DNA of 48,202 nt from EX4484-217-1 sp964496035 (GTDB lineage Archaea; Thermoproteota; Thermoprotei_A; EX4484-217-1): positions 1 to 48,202 of the forward strand of contig CAZBXI010000006.1 of assembly GCA_964496035.1 (NCBI GenBank), in the 5' to 3' direction. Under the pieces are notes generated by a model, which saw only the letters and a list, made by a program, of their open reading frames with translations, was not told the origin of the DNA and made no database searches. Made by a program: the position numbers and the translations under genes. Numbering within the stretch: position 1 is the first letter of the stretch; each line of letters opens with the position of its first letter. Shown piece by piece: positions 8,032 through 15,679 of this stretch.

Positions 8032-8637
8032 ATGGAAACCATAGGTTCTGTTAAAGAAAAAATAGTTTGGGCATCAAAAGTACTTTTTGATAGAGGATTA
8101 ATTGAAGTATATGATGGAAACATAAGCTATAGATTTGCAGAAAACTATTTCATCATCACGCCTAGTCATGTTCCTAAGAATAGTTTAAAAATAGATGATT
8201 TAGTTGTTGTTTACTTCAACGACAGGTGGAGTAACGTAAAAGGGCTAAGACCTTCCGTGGAATATAGAATGCATAAGCTAATATATCTAAGATTCGATGC
8301 AGTTAAAGCTATTGTGCATGCGCATAATCCATGTACTGTGGCCTTAACAGATATTTTAACAAACATAGATGAGGCCTTGCTGGAAACTACTACGGAAACT
8401 AAAGACTATATCCCCGATGGAATATCTGTTATTCCAAGATTACCACCAGGAAGCATAGAATTAGCTGAAGCTGTAGCTAACGGTTTAAAGGGACCTAATT
8501 CGCTAGCTATCCTTAGAGGTCATGGTGTTGTTGGTGTTGGGGAAACTCTCGAAGACGCACTACATAGAGTTCTTGTTGCTGAGAGAAACGCGAAAATGCT
8601 GCTTATTAGATCTATTGCTGAAAAGTTTCTAGGATAG
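8032..8637 (+). CDS. Class II aldolase/adducin-family protein
   Basis: A zinc-dependent class II aldolase of the L-fuculose-1-phosphate aldolase fold. Visible catalytic residues are the acid/base glutamate in PSVEYRMHK (about residue 77), the metal pair in VHAHNPC (about His96 and His98), and the third ligand in RGHGVVGVG (about His164). TPSHVPKNSL near residue 43 forms the phosphate pocket. ATG 8032 is preferred because AGGTTGA lies 5 bases upstream; TTG 8023 would add three residues and overlap the preceding stop. The substrate is unknown; archaeal relatives act on sugar phosphates or methylthioribulose phosphate. A HAD phosphatase gene follows 7 bases later, suggesting a shared sugar-phosphate route. 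Confidence 0.82.
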   Translation: METIGSVKEKIVWASKVLFDRGLIEVYDGNISYRFAENYFIITPSHVPKNSLKIDDLVVVYFNDRWSNVKGLRPSVEYRMHKLIYLRFDAVKAIVHAHNPCTVALTDILTNIDEALLETTTETKDYIPDGISVIPRLPPGSIELAEAVANGLKGPNSLAILRGHGVVGVGETLEDALHRVLVAERNAKMLLIRSIAEKFLG

Positions 8638-8644
8638 ATAAGGT

Positions 8645-9292
8645 ATGTATAAGGTAATAGTTTTCGACATGGACGGGGTTTTGGTTAAGGAGAGTAGCAG
8701 TTGGCAAATCTTACATTCCTACTTTAATGTTAATGCTATACCTAACTTTAGAGCATATCTTGAGGGAAAAATAACATATAAAGAATTCATGTTTCTAGAC
8801 ACACTGCTTTGGATTAAGAAAAGGAAAGTATCAAAGCGCGAAATAGTTAACGTTCTGCTTAAAGCTACAATTGACAAGCAAGCAAAAGACGCAATTGATG
8901 AACTTAAAAAACTCGGATTAAAAACAGCGATAATAACTTCAGGTATTAGTATCTTAGCGAAATACGTAGCTGAAATACTTGAAATAGACTACTACTTAGC
9001 AAATGAATTGTTGTTTAATGAAAAAGATCAATTAATACCTGGAGGCGTAGTTAAGGTGCCTTTGCTTGATAAGGAAAAAATATTAGCAATTTGGGTTAAG
9101 AATAAAGGGCTAAAAATGAGCGAGGTAATATATGTTGGTGATAGTGTTTTTGACGTACCTGTTTTTAAGAAGGTAGGGTTTTCTATAGCATGGACATGTA
9201 ATCCAAGTTTAGGTAAAAATGCATCAACGTACTTATGTTGCGATGGATTAAAATGTTTAGTTGACTATATTAGGAGGCTTTTTAGCCTTTAA
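8645..9292 (+). CDS. HAD-superfamily hydrolase (phosphoserine-phosphatase-like)
   Basis: A 215-residue haloacid-dehalogenase phosphatase. Motif I is VFDMDGVLV with the nucleophile Asp8 and general acid Asp10, motif II is ITSG near residue 98, and motif IV is YVGDSVFDVPVF near residue 158. The helical cap after motif I resembles the SerB/HAD-IB group, so phosphoserine phosphatase or another small phosphomonoesterase is likely. It is transcribed with the class II aldolase. The last 11 bases overlap the convergent rtcB gene. Substrate is not determined. Confidence 0.8.
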   Translation: MYKVIVFDMDGVLVKESSSWQILHSYFNVNAIPNFRAYLEGKITYKEFMFLDTLLWIKKRKVSKREIVNVLLKATIDKQAKDAIDELKKLGLKTAIITSGISILAKYVAEILEIDYYLANELLFNEKDQLIPGGVVKVPLLDKEKILAIWVKNKGLKMSEVIYVGDSVFDVPVFKKVGFSIAWTCNPSLGKNASTYLCCDGLKCLVDYIRRLFSL

Positions 9293-12128
9293 CGACACCC
9301 AATGGTCTTAGTTTCAGTAGAACCCTTGAGAGCCCTGCTTCATGAACAACTTTCACAACAGCGTCGGATGGCTTATATGCTCCTGGAGCTTCTTCGCAAA
9401 CTACTCTCTTAGATGCTGCTCTTATTTCGATGCCCATTTTCCTAAGAGCATTAATTACTTCACTTGCTCTATATCTCCTGACAGCTGCTGCTCTTGAAAG
9501 TAAACGTCCACTACCATGGCACGTAGAGTAGAATGCTTCTTTACCTGTTTTCACACCTAGAAGAACATAGCTTGCAGTCCCCATAGAACCAGGTATTAGG
9601 ACTACTTGACCTATTTCCTTATGGTCTTTAGGTATTTCCGGGTGACCTGGCGGAAAAGCTCTCGTACTTCCTTTCCTATGCACTATGAGTTTCTTCCATT
9701 TACCTCCTACTTCATGGTACTCTACTTTAGCTATGTTATGGGCGACATCATATATGAGTTCGAGACCTAACTTATCGATGTCTTGATGGAATACTTGTTT
9801 AAATGATTCCCTAACCCAATAGGTTATTAGGGTTCTATTTGTGAACGCATAGTTAACTGCAGCGCTCATAGCTGCAAAATAGTCTTGAGCTTCTCTAGTA
9901 TTCCAAGGTACCGAGACAAGTTCTCGATCAGGTACTCTTATACCATATTTTCTCATAGCTCTCTCCATTATACGTAAATAATCTGATGCTACTTGGTGGC
10001 CTAAGCCTCTAGAGCCAGTATGGATCATGACCACTATTTGGCCTACGTCTTCAATACCTATCCTCTTAGCTGCTTTCCTATCGTAAATTTCCTCTACCGT
10101 TTGGATCTCTAGGAAGTGGTTTCCACTACCTAAACTACCTAGCTGAGGAGCACCACGCTGTTTTGCTCTTAAAGATACTTTATCAGGATCTGCACTTACC
10201 ATGTGACCTTTCTCTTCAATGTGTTCTTTGTCTTCCGACCAAGCATATCCTCTATCAATAGCCCAATCTACTCCTTCAAGTAGAACCTTATCCAACTCAC
10301 TTATGGATATTCTAATAAGACCTCCTCTACCAACACCTGAAGGAACATTTCTCGCTAAGGTATCCAGTAGAGTTTTCTTTTTAGGCTTTAAATCATCTAG
10401 CATAAGGTTTGTTCTTAAAAGTCTAACACCACAATTTGAAACAACAAAAGAGTCAGCTATGAAGTTATGGTTTTCATTTGAAACAGTAATGTCGTAAACT
10501 AGCCCATTATAGCGTTTTGCTTTTATCTCTTCAACTTCATCGTATACTATGTCTCCCTCAACTTTAGACTTAACGTATTCCTCAAACCTTATTAAGCCCT
10601 TAGGTATTCTGGTATTCTTTACCTCTGAGTACACACTTCTTTCGATAAACCTTTGGTTAACTTTCCCACGGTATTTCGATACAATTACAGTTAGTGGTAT
10701 GCCTTGAAGATATTCTTCCTTCAATATCCTTCTTAAAATCTTTCTTTCCTCGATAATTTTCTGCTTTAATTTTAAGTAAACTATGGCGGCATTAGCTAAT
10801 CTTCTCCTTAAACTATTATATTCATAGCCTATTTTTGAATATAGTTTAATAAGGTTTTCAGTATCGGATCTCACTAGTAATCTTAAACAAACCTTGTCCT
10901 CATTTTCATATGCCTTCCTTATTACTGCTTTTATTCCGAATTTCTCTAGAAGCTTCTTAATACCTTCTAAGAATTCCCAAGCATTTTTCTCAAGCTTTTT
11001 AATCTTCACAATCTTTAACTCTGGCATGTAAAAGTTATAGCCGTTGATTGTCCTAGGTTTTGAAAGTTCTGCTCCGAAGTAGCCTGCTAAAAATAGCCTA
11101 ATCATCCACAGGGGTAATTTAAATATAAACCATGGTACACAGTATTTAGCTTGGGTTTTATTGCCTTCAGGACATCCTAAAATCGCTAGGAGTTTTACTA
11201 GACTTTTTGCAGAAACTTTTAATACATACTCCTGGCGCTCAAACACATATCCTTTGAGCTTACATGTTTTCTTGCGAGAATAAATTTTAGCCTTATAGCC
11301 TAGTTTCTCCAGGTCTTTCCCTATTTCTTCTAAATCCTCTTTGCTACCATATATTTCTAGCTGCTTACCGTTAATTGTCCCATCGCCTAAAACATAACCA
11401 AGTATTTTAAGTATGTAAGGTAATTTCGCATTTCTACTAGTTAGAGGTAAAAGACCACGTTTTTTAAGTTCCTTCTTTAAGGTATATGGTAACTTTTCAC
11501 CGCGTATTATGGTGAACTCTTTAGGTTTCTCATAGTCTACCCCTTCAAACGGGTATATAGCAACTTCCATGCCCTCTTCTAATTCGTCAACTCTTACCAT
11601 TCCTTTCTTCCTGGTAAGTATTGGATGGTCGCTAGTAGCTTTCAGCGTAAAACCAGATTTCGTCTTAACCTCGTATATCGTATTTTCGTATCTTGACGTA
11701 AATAAGACCACTTCGCCTTCTTCTTTTACCTTACTTTTCTTGCTTATGGACACTACTCTATCGTCTATAGATAGTTCCTCAATATTCACTCTACATCCTA
11801 AAGAAGTTAACACTTTCGTCCCTGGAGGGAGGCAGTTAATGTCGTAGCCTACGCCTCCAGGGCTAATAACGCCATTTTCTTCAGGGTCAAATGCTGCTAC
11901 ACCGCCTATAGGGAAACCGTATCCTTCATGGCCATCGGGCATTACGAAGCTATACCTTACTATTCCAGGTAGGCAAGCTACATTTGCTGCTTGGATTAAT
12001 GTTCTATCTGTTCTCATTTTCTGAAGTAATAGTTCATCAGCATATATTCTAGCTGGAACATTCATTCCAGGCCTTGACCCTTTAGGTATTTCATATATTA
12101 GCTCACTTACTTTCTTTAAAGTGACCAT
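9282..12128 (-). CDS. rtcB: RNA-splicing ligase RtcB, interrupted by an intein
   Basis: RtcB joins 2',3'-cyclic-phosphate and 5'-OH RNA ends with GTP and Mn2+, the tRNA-splicing ligase of archaea. The precursor is 948 residues; removing the intein leaves a host protein of 481 residues, the usual archaeal length. Host motifs include MPDGHEGYGFPIGGVAAFD, GVGYDIN, SGNHFLEIQ, HTGSRGLG and STCHGSGR, the last holding the histidine that carries GMP. ATG 12128 is chosen because GGTGA lies 4 bases upstream and the resulting host length fits; TTG 12143 is the alternative. The RNA cyclase gene rtcA is at 36.2 kb, not adjacent. Confidence 0.95.
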   Translation of the reverse strand: MVTLKKVSELIYEIPKGSRPGMNVPARIYADELLLQKMRTDRTLIQAANVACLPGIVRYSFVMPDGHEGYGFPIGGVAAFDPEENGVISPGGVGYDINCLPPGTKVLTSLGCRVNIEELSIDDRVVSISKKSKVKEEGEVVLFTSRYENTIYEVKTKSGFTLKATSDHPILTRKKGMVRVDELEEGMEVAIYPFEGVDYEKPKEFTIIRGEKLPYTLKKELKKRGLLPLTSRNAKLPYILKILGYVLGDGTINGKQLEIYGSKEDLEEIGKDLEKLGYKAKIYSRKKTCKLKGYVFERQEYVLKVSAKSLVKLLAILGCPEGNKTQAKYCVPWFIFKLPLWMIRLFLAGYFGAELSKPRTINGYNFYMPELKIVKIKKLEKNAWEFLEGIKKLLEKFGIKAVIRKAYENEDKVCLRLLVRSDTENLIKLYSKIGYEYNSLRRRLANAAIVYLKLKQKIIEERKILRRILKEEYLQGIPLTVIVSKYRGKVNQRFIERSVYSEVKNTRIPKGLIRFEEYVKSKVEGDIVYDEVEEIKAKRYNGLVYDITVSNENHNFIADSFVVSNCGVRLLRTNLMLDDLKPKKKTLLDTLARNVPSGVGRGGLIRISISELDKVLLEGVDWAIDRGYAWSEDKEHIEEKGHMVSADPDKVSLRAKQRGAPQLGSLGSGNHFLEIQTVEEIYDRKAAKRIGIEDVGQIVVMIHTGSRGLGHQVASDYLRIMERAMRKYGIRVPDRELVSVPWNTREAQDYFAAMSAAVNYAFTNRTLITYWVRESFKQVFHQDIDKLGLELIYDVAHNIAKVEYHEVGGKWKKLIVHRKGSTRAFPPGHPEIPKDHKEIGQVVLIPGSMGTASYVLLGVKTGKEAFYSTCHGSGRLLSRAAAVRRYRASEVINALRKMGIEIRAASKRVVCEEAPGAYKPSDAVVKVVHEAGLSRVLLKLRPLGVVKG
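10434..11834 (-). mobile_element. Intein with LAGLIDADG homing-endonuclease motifs inside RtcB
   Basis: The in-frame insertion runs from a cysteine after GVGYDIN to an asparagine before CGVRLLRTN, 467 residues. Splicing blocks are visible: CLPPGTKVL (block A), LKATSDHPILT with TxxH (block B), and YDITVSNENHNFIADSFVVSN (block F). The endonuclease motifs are LGYVLGDGT and FLAGYFGAEL; each keeps an acidic residue (Asp and Glu) at the metal position, so nuclease activity may persist. The next-to-last residue is serine rather than the usual histidine. The +1 residue is the host cysteine that in characterised RtcB binds Mn2+, so ligase activity depends on splicing. Confidence 0.94.
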
Positions 12129-12208
12129 ACAATCACCTTGCAAACCTTAACTATTTTCTATGTTGTTAATAAAAATTATTCTCCATATCTCTTCTAAAAG
12201 AGGTAAGC

Positions 12209-12216
12209 TATAAATT
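12209..12216 (+). promoter_or_regulatory. TATA box for the archaemetzincin gene
   Basis: TATAAATT lies about 36-43 bases before the TTG start of the archaemetzincin gene. That predicts a leader of about 12-15 bases. The rtcB gene runs the other way and would use the AT-rich stretch near 12165-12176. A short inverted repeat, CTCTT-CTAA-AAGAG at 12189-12202, lies between the two. Confidence 0.5.
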
Positions 12217-12251
12217 TTTAAAGTTAAACACTTAACATTAGTGGTTCAGCG

Positions 12252-12830
12252 TTGAACACCGAATTTACGCTTCTTATCCAACCATGCGGCTTTGTAGAGT
12301 TCACTATTTTAAAGCGGCTTGTAGAGGTACTTAGTGAAAAATTTGTAAGTGAAATTGATGTTTCAACGGAGAACTTTACCCCGCCGCTAATATACTATAA
12401 TTGGTTAAGAGAACAATATCATGCAGGTAAAGTGTTGGATTGGATTTATGAAAAAATTAGATACTTAGGATACGATAGGGTTTTAGCGGTGTGTGGTTTT
12501 GACGCATATGTTGAGCCATTGAATTTCGTATTTGGCTTAGCGGACCCGTTTAAAGGTATAGCTGCGGTTTTCCTGCCGAGGCTAAGGCCAGAATTTTACG
12601 GGTTTAAACCTAACGTTGATAGGTATTTTGAAAGATTAGTTAAGGAATGTATGCATGAACTAGGCCATACTTTCGGCTTAGAACATTGTAGTAATAGAAA
12701 GTGCGTTATGAGCTTCAGTAACTCAGTAATCGATGTTGATCATAAGCTTGCAGCATTTTGCCCTAACTGTAGTTCAAAACTTAAGAGAGCAGGTATTCAG
12801 TTAGGGTCTTCAGCTATACTTCTTCAATAA
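12252..12830 (+). CDS. amzA: Archaemetzincin (zinc metalloprotease)
   Basis: A metzincin-clan metalloprotease. The zinc-binding motif HELGHTFGLEH spans residues 135-145, with Glu136 as the catalytic base. It is followed by the family hallmark of four cysteines, Cys146, Cys151, Cys170 and Cys173 (CSNRKC, then CPNC), which bind a second structural zinc, and by VMSFSNS, the Met-turn. The 192 residues are normal. The start is TTG; no in-frame ATG occurs nearby. The gene ends 17 bases inside the convergent HTH/Zn-ribbon regulator gene. The physiological substrate of archaeal members is not known. Confidence 0.94.
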   Translation: MNTEFTLLIQPCGFVEFTILKRLVEVLSEKFVSEIDVSTENFTPPLIYYNWLREQYHAGKVLDWIYEKIRYLGYDRVLAVCGFDAYVEPLNFVFGLADPFKGIAAVFLPRLRPEFYGFKPNVDRYFERLVKECMHELGHTFGLEHCSNRKCVMSFSNSVIDVDHKLAAFCPNCSSKLKRAGIQLGSSAILLQ

Positions 12831-13137
12831 TAAATTTGGGAGAGTCTATTCTCTGAGATCTACATTTAGGACACTTACTCGGCTTCCTAGGCTTATCTAG
12901 ATTCTTAAAAACGTAACCACAATTCCTACATTTAGGAGGTAACATGTACAATATTAGTCTGCCTCGGCTTTCTCTTCTAATGGTCTTTGCAATGTGTTTC
13001 AAATGTTCATACACTACGTCCTTATCCCTAGGGTCTAAGCCAAGACTAAGAGCTATTTCTTCAACAGATAAAGGATATCTTGCTTCTATAAGAAGCCTCT
13101 TTATTTTCTCTCTTAAGGTTTCCAATGAGAAATGCAC
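12814..13137 (-). CDS. HTH/zinc-ribbon transcriptional regulator (COG3357 type)
   Basis: A 107-residue protein with an N-terminal winged-helix segment (residues 10-60, including PLSVEEIALSLGLDPRD) and a C-terminal zinc ribbon with CRNCGYVF and CPKCRSQRI. This arrangement matches the archaeal family of predicted regulators containing an HTH fused to a Zn ribbon. The start is GTG with GGGAG a few bases upstream. It lies 7 bases after a broken gene on the same strand and presumably shared its transcript. The target genes are not known. Confidence 0.8.
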   Translation of the reverse strand: MHFSLETLREKIKRLLIEARYPLSVEEIALSLGLDPRDKDVVYEHLKHIAKTIRRESRGRLILYMLPPKCRNCGYVFKNLDKPRKPSKCPKCRSQRIDSPKFIIEEV

Positions 13138-13144
13138 GCTCCCT

Positions 13145-13672
13145 TTAAATGATTACTTTTAAATCTGGGTTTTCTAGCATTATTGTAGAATTGTAGGGGT
13201 TAAAAAATATGCCCATAGCTTCCACCATAACCCCTACTTTAGTAGCTTCTCTAATTAGTTCATAGATTTCTGTCAACAGTTCTGTTAGGTTTAAACATTT
13301 TAGAACGATATTTATAAGTTCTTTTATGAGCCTCCTCTCTCTAAGAGAAACACGGTCAGGATACATTGTAACATTTTTCCCTCTAAGAACCGCACTTTTT
13401 ATCTCCAAATATGTAAGCATGGCATTATATTTCAGCATGCAATCTAGTATTGATGAGTTTAATTTGGGATTTCGCTTGTCCATATGGCAGCCTCTAAGCC
13501 AAGGTATAAGGTTGCTTTTTAAAGCATTTTCGAAAGCCTTTATTTGCAAATGGATGTCAACTAAGGCTGCTATACCAGCATCACTTATTGCAATTAGTCT
13601 CCACTTTGCTTCCTATTTTAACTTCAATTATGAACCCATCAATTCTCCTTAGAATAGAACATCCAACAACAT
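13145..13672 (-). pseudogene. Unrecognised protein gene, probably frameshifted at its 5' end
   Basis: An intact frame from TTG 13549 encodes 134 residues with no family I recognise; it is helical with leucine-rich stretches. The same frame is open upstream to a TAG at 13613-13615 and would add SDAGIAALVDIH, which reads like protein. A second frame (13581-13685) carries LRRIDGFIIEVKIGSK, also protein-like. Skipping one base at the shared AAAG joins the two smoothly. A ribosome-binding site AGAGGT (13678-13683) with ATG 13672 precedes in a third frame. A product of about 175 residues with two frameshifts is the simplest reading; a shorter live gene from TTG 13549 is the alternative. Confidence 0.5.
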
Positions 13673-13821
13673 TATTGACCTCTATTTAGAGTTAATTACC
13701 TCTCTACTACAATTATTTATCACAGTTAACTATTTATTTAGTTTAGGTTAGGAAAATTAACATTTCTCAAATAGAAAACTAAAGTTTATATTCTGAAATT
13801 TATATAATCTTACGAGGAGAA

Positions 13822-14118
13822 GTGATATTAATAAAAGCATTTGGAGAGCTAATTTACACCATGGAGAAAGTAGAAAAAGAAATCGTGAGCAAAGCTGAAA
13901 CACATAGGCCTAGAGTAGAAGCACCCGATGCTGTAGAACATTCAATAAGGTCTATTGAAGTATACTACTTTGAGGAAGGAAGAAAATTTAATTCCGTAAA
14001 TCTAGCTAAAATATTTATTGAACCAATATATGCTGAACTAAATATTAAGTTAACACTGAAACTAAAACGTAGCAGGATACTTTACGTTCTGAGTTGCTGC
14101 AATATTCATGGAATCTAG
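13822..14118 (+). CDS. Hypothetical protein (up to 98 aa)
   Basis: A possible small acidic-then-basic protein with no recognised domain. The frame can start at GTG 13822, but a TATA element (TTTATATA near 13799-13806) puts the transcription start at about the same place, so ATG 13861 (85 residues) is as likely. The C-terminus is lysine-rich and ends with a CC pair. It stands alone between a decayed gene and a small conserved-looking gene, so it may itself be a remnant. Confidence that it is a functional gene is low. Confidence 0.35.
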   Translation: MILIKAFGELIYTMEKVEKEIVSKAETHRPRVEAPDAVEHSIRSIEVYYFEEGRKFNSVNLAKIFIEPIYAELNIKLTLKLKRSRILYVLSCCNIHGI

Positions 14119-14132
14119 GAAAGTAGGAAAAG

Positions 14133-14139
14133 TATAAAA
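14133..14139 (+). promoter_or_regulatory. TATA box for the CxxC small-protein gene and lrp operon
   Basis: TATAAAA lies 32-38 bases before the ATG at 14171, with a purine-rich GAAAA upstream that suits a BRE. It predicts a leader of roughly 10 bases, just containing the GGGGAA ribosome-binding site. Confidence 0.55.
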
Positions 14140-14170
14140 GCGAAATAAGATATTCTTTAAGGGGAATGTA

Positions 14171-14458
14171 ATGAAGAAAGATGAGGATATAGAGAGAAAC
14201 ATATCTAGAGCTATAAGACTGTACAATAAGCACCGAAGCCCTGAAAGTAAAGCTAAGTTATTGAAAATAGTTAACGATGTAGTGTATGTTGAATTTAAGG
14301 GTTCATTTTGTGAAACATGTGGAATTAACGATTGGGTTGAAGACTTAAAATACGTGTTAGAAGATCTTGGCATTAAAACAGAATTGGTGAAAATAATTGA
14401 ACCAAAAGAACCTTTGGAAAATTATCGTATTGGCATATTTAAGTTACTAACTGATTAG
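14171..14458 (+). CDS. Conserved-looking small CxxC protein, function unknown
   Basis: A 95-residue protein with a good start: AGGGGAATGTA before the ATG and a TATA box upstream. The N-terminal third is helical and charged. The core VVYVEFKGSFCETCG (residues 37-51) has one CxxC pair in a beta-strand context, somewhat like small NifU-type domains, but the similarity is too weak for assignment. It is followed 16 bases later by an Lrp-type regulator and is likely co-transcribed. Redox, metal-binding or ligand-binding roles are possible; none is shown by the sequence. Confidence 0.65.
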   Translation: MKKDEDIERNISRAIRLYNKHRSPESKAKLLKIVNDVVYVEFKGSFCETCGINDWVEDLKYVLEDLGIKTELVKIIEPKEPLENYRIGIFKLLTD

Positions 14459-14474
14459 TAGGAGATGATTGCTT

Positions 14475-14903
14475 ATGATTGATGAGAAAGATTTAAAGAT
14501 TTTAGAAATACTCCGAAAAAACTCTAGAACACCTTATAGTGAAATAGCTAAAATAGTAGGTATAAGTGATGTTGCTGTTATTAAGAGAATTAGAAAGTTA
14601 GAGCAATTAGGATTAATAAGAAAATATACAATTATTATTGACCCCAAAAAACTAGGCTATAATGCAGTGTCAATAACAGGAATAGATGTTGAACCTGAAA
14701 ACATATTTCATGTGCTTTCATATCTTAAGGAGAAGGATTATGTAAAATATTTAGCACTTGCCTCAGGAGACCACGTTATAGTAGCAACTATTTGGGGTAA
14801 AGATGGTAATGAGTTAGCGCAGATACATAAGGAAATAGCACGATTACCGGGGGTTAAGAGAGTATGTCCCGCTATAATACTTGATGTTGTGAAAGAAGAC
14901 TAA
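14475..14903 (+). CDS. Lrp/AsnC-family transcriptional regulator
   Basis: A 142-residue regulator with an N-terminal AsnC-type HTH (IDEKDLKILEILRKNSRTPY, then YSEIAKIVGISDVAVIKRIRKL) and a C-terminal RAM/ligand-binding domain (VKYLALASGDHVIVATIWG). ATG 14475 is preferred over TTG 14469 because GGAGATGA is 6-7 bases upstream. Members bind DNA as octamers and usually sense amino acids. The partner upstream is the CxxC protein; the operator is not evident. It marks the last intact plus-strand gene before the decayed segment. Confidence 0.92.
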   Translation: MIDEKDLKILEILRKNSRTPYSEIAKIVGISDVAVIKRIRKLEQLGLIRKYTIIIDPKKLGYNAVSITGIDVEPENIFHVLSYLKEKDYVKYLALASGDHVIVATIWGKDGNELAQIHKEIARLPGVKRVCPAIILDVVKED

Positions 14904-14975
14904 AAATACTTAAACTTAGTATCTTCATAGGTATTACGCTTAAGGGTAAAGAGAAAAAAGAGTACCATATATTTT

Positions 14976-15094
14976 CTATGAATCACCAGTATGGATACGC
15001 TTGAAATCTTCAAGCTTTACCTTTACAACTTCATCTTTTTCGAATTGTAGGCATCTATTTCAAATGAAGGTGCTTTAGCGTCTGGTTGCAACAT
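14976..15094 (-). pseudogene. Peroxiredoxin N-terminal remnant
   Basis: A truncated, frameshifted gene on the minus strand. ATG 15094 follows GGTGA by 7 bases and reads MLQPDAKAPSFEIDAY, matching the N-terminus of AhpC/Bcp peroxiredoxins. That frame stops, but the adjacent frame continues as FEKDEVVKVKLEDFKRIH and then stops at 14976. The joined text fits the family pattern APxFxL...VxLxDF. The catalytic cysteine region and all of the C-terminal domain are absent. One indel plus a large deletion explain it. It is non-functional as an enzyme. Confidence 0.72.
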
Positions 15095-15305
15095 TACATT
15101 TTCACCAACAAATATTCGAGAAATTATGTTATTTTGAAATATTATATAATATGAAAATCAAATTATATAGTTCGAAAAATTAACTATCCTCACATTAATT
15201 TCTCGCCTGAAAAATTTTCCTTATAAGTGTAAGTAATGTATATTAACTATTATAGCATCTATGTTGAATAAGACTATTACAAAATGCGGGGTAGGAGGTA
15301 ATTTC

Positions 15306-15619
15306 ATGAAGTGTTATTTTAAGAAGATTCAAAGTTTAAGACGTAAGAATATTGAGGCAATTTATGTATGCAGAAATGTTAATTACGTGTTTTCCACAAT
15401 AGAGAATTTAACTAGGCTAGTTTATGAAATAACTTCAGCGACAGCGGAGATTCTCGGTTTAAATATTGAAAAATTGCTATTTATTGAAAACGTGCCTATA
15501 GGGCTAAGTTATATTGTTTACAAGTATTTTTTAAAGAACATTATGTTGTTGGATATTGGGAGGTTTTAGGCTATCATGAGAGGGGTAATGTGTGGTTTGA
15601 AGAGAGGTTTAAGGTGTAG
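15306..15619 (+). pseudogene. Frameshifted small protein, possibly a nucleotidyltransferase C-terminal part
   Basis: A strong ribosome-binding site GGAGGT (15294-15299) precedes ATG 15306, giving 87 residues to TAG 15569. In another frame the text continues as GYWEVLGYHERGNVWFEERF to TAG 15619, which reads as protein and meets the first frame near 15550. One indel would join them into about 104 residues. The segment with IENLTRLVYEITSATAEILG and the following VP-x-LSYIVYKYF faintly resembles the C-terminal part of MNT-type nucleotidyltransferases, but no GS motif is present. The region 14904-15305 before it holds only the peroxiredoxin remnant. Confidence 0.5.
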
Positions 15620-15679
15620 GGTAAAGCAGTACCTAATAATAGTTAAGGTTACCATGATGAAGAACCATGCAGTATTTAG

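Noticed and set aside
8032..9292. Assignment of the aldolase-HAD pair to methionine salvage
   Set aside because: Class II aldolase and HAD enzymes occur in that pathway, but neither sequence carries diagnostic residues I can name and no other pathway gene is near.
12189..12202. Inverted repeat CTCTT-CTAA-AAGAG between rtcB and the archaemetzincin gene
   Set aside because: Arms of five bases in AT-rich DNA are weak, with no second copy seen.
13822..14118. Possible toxin or antitoxin role for the 98-codon hypothetical gene
   Set aside because: No motif or partner supports it, and the start is unclear.
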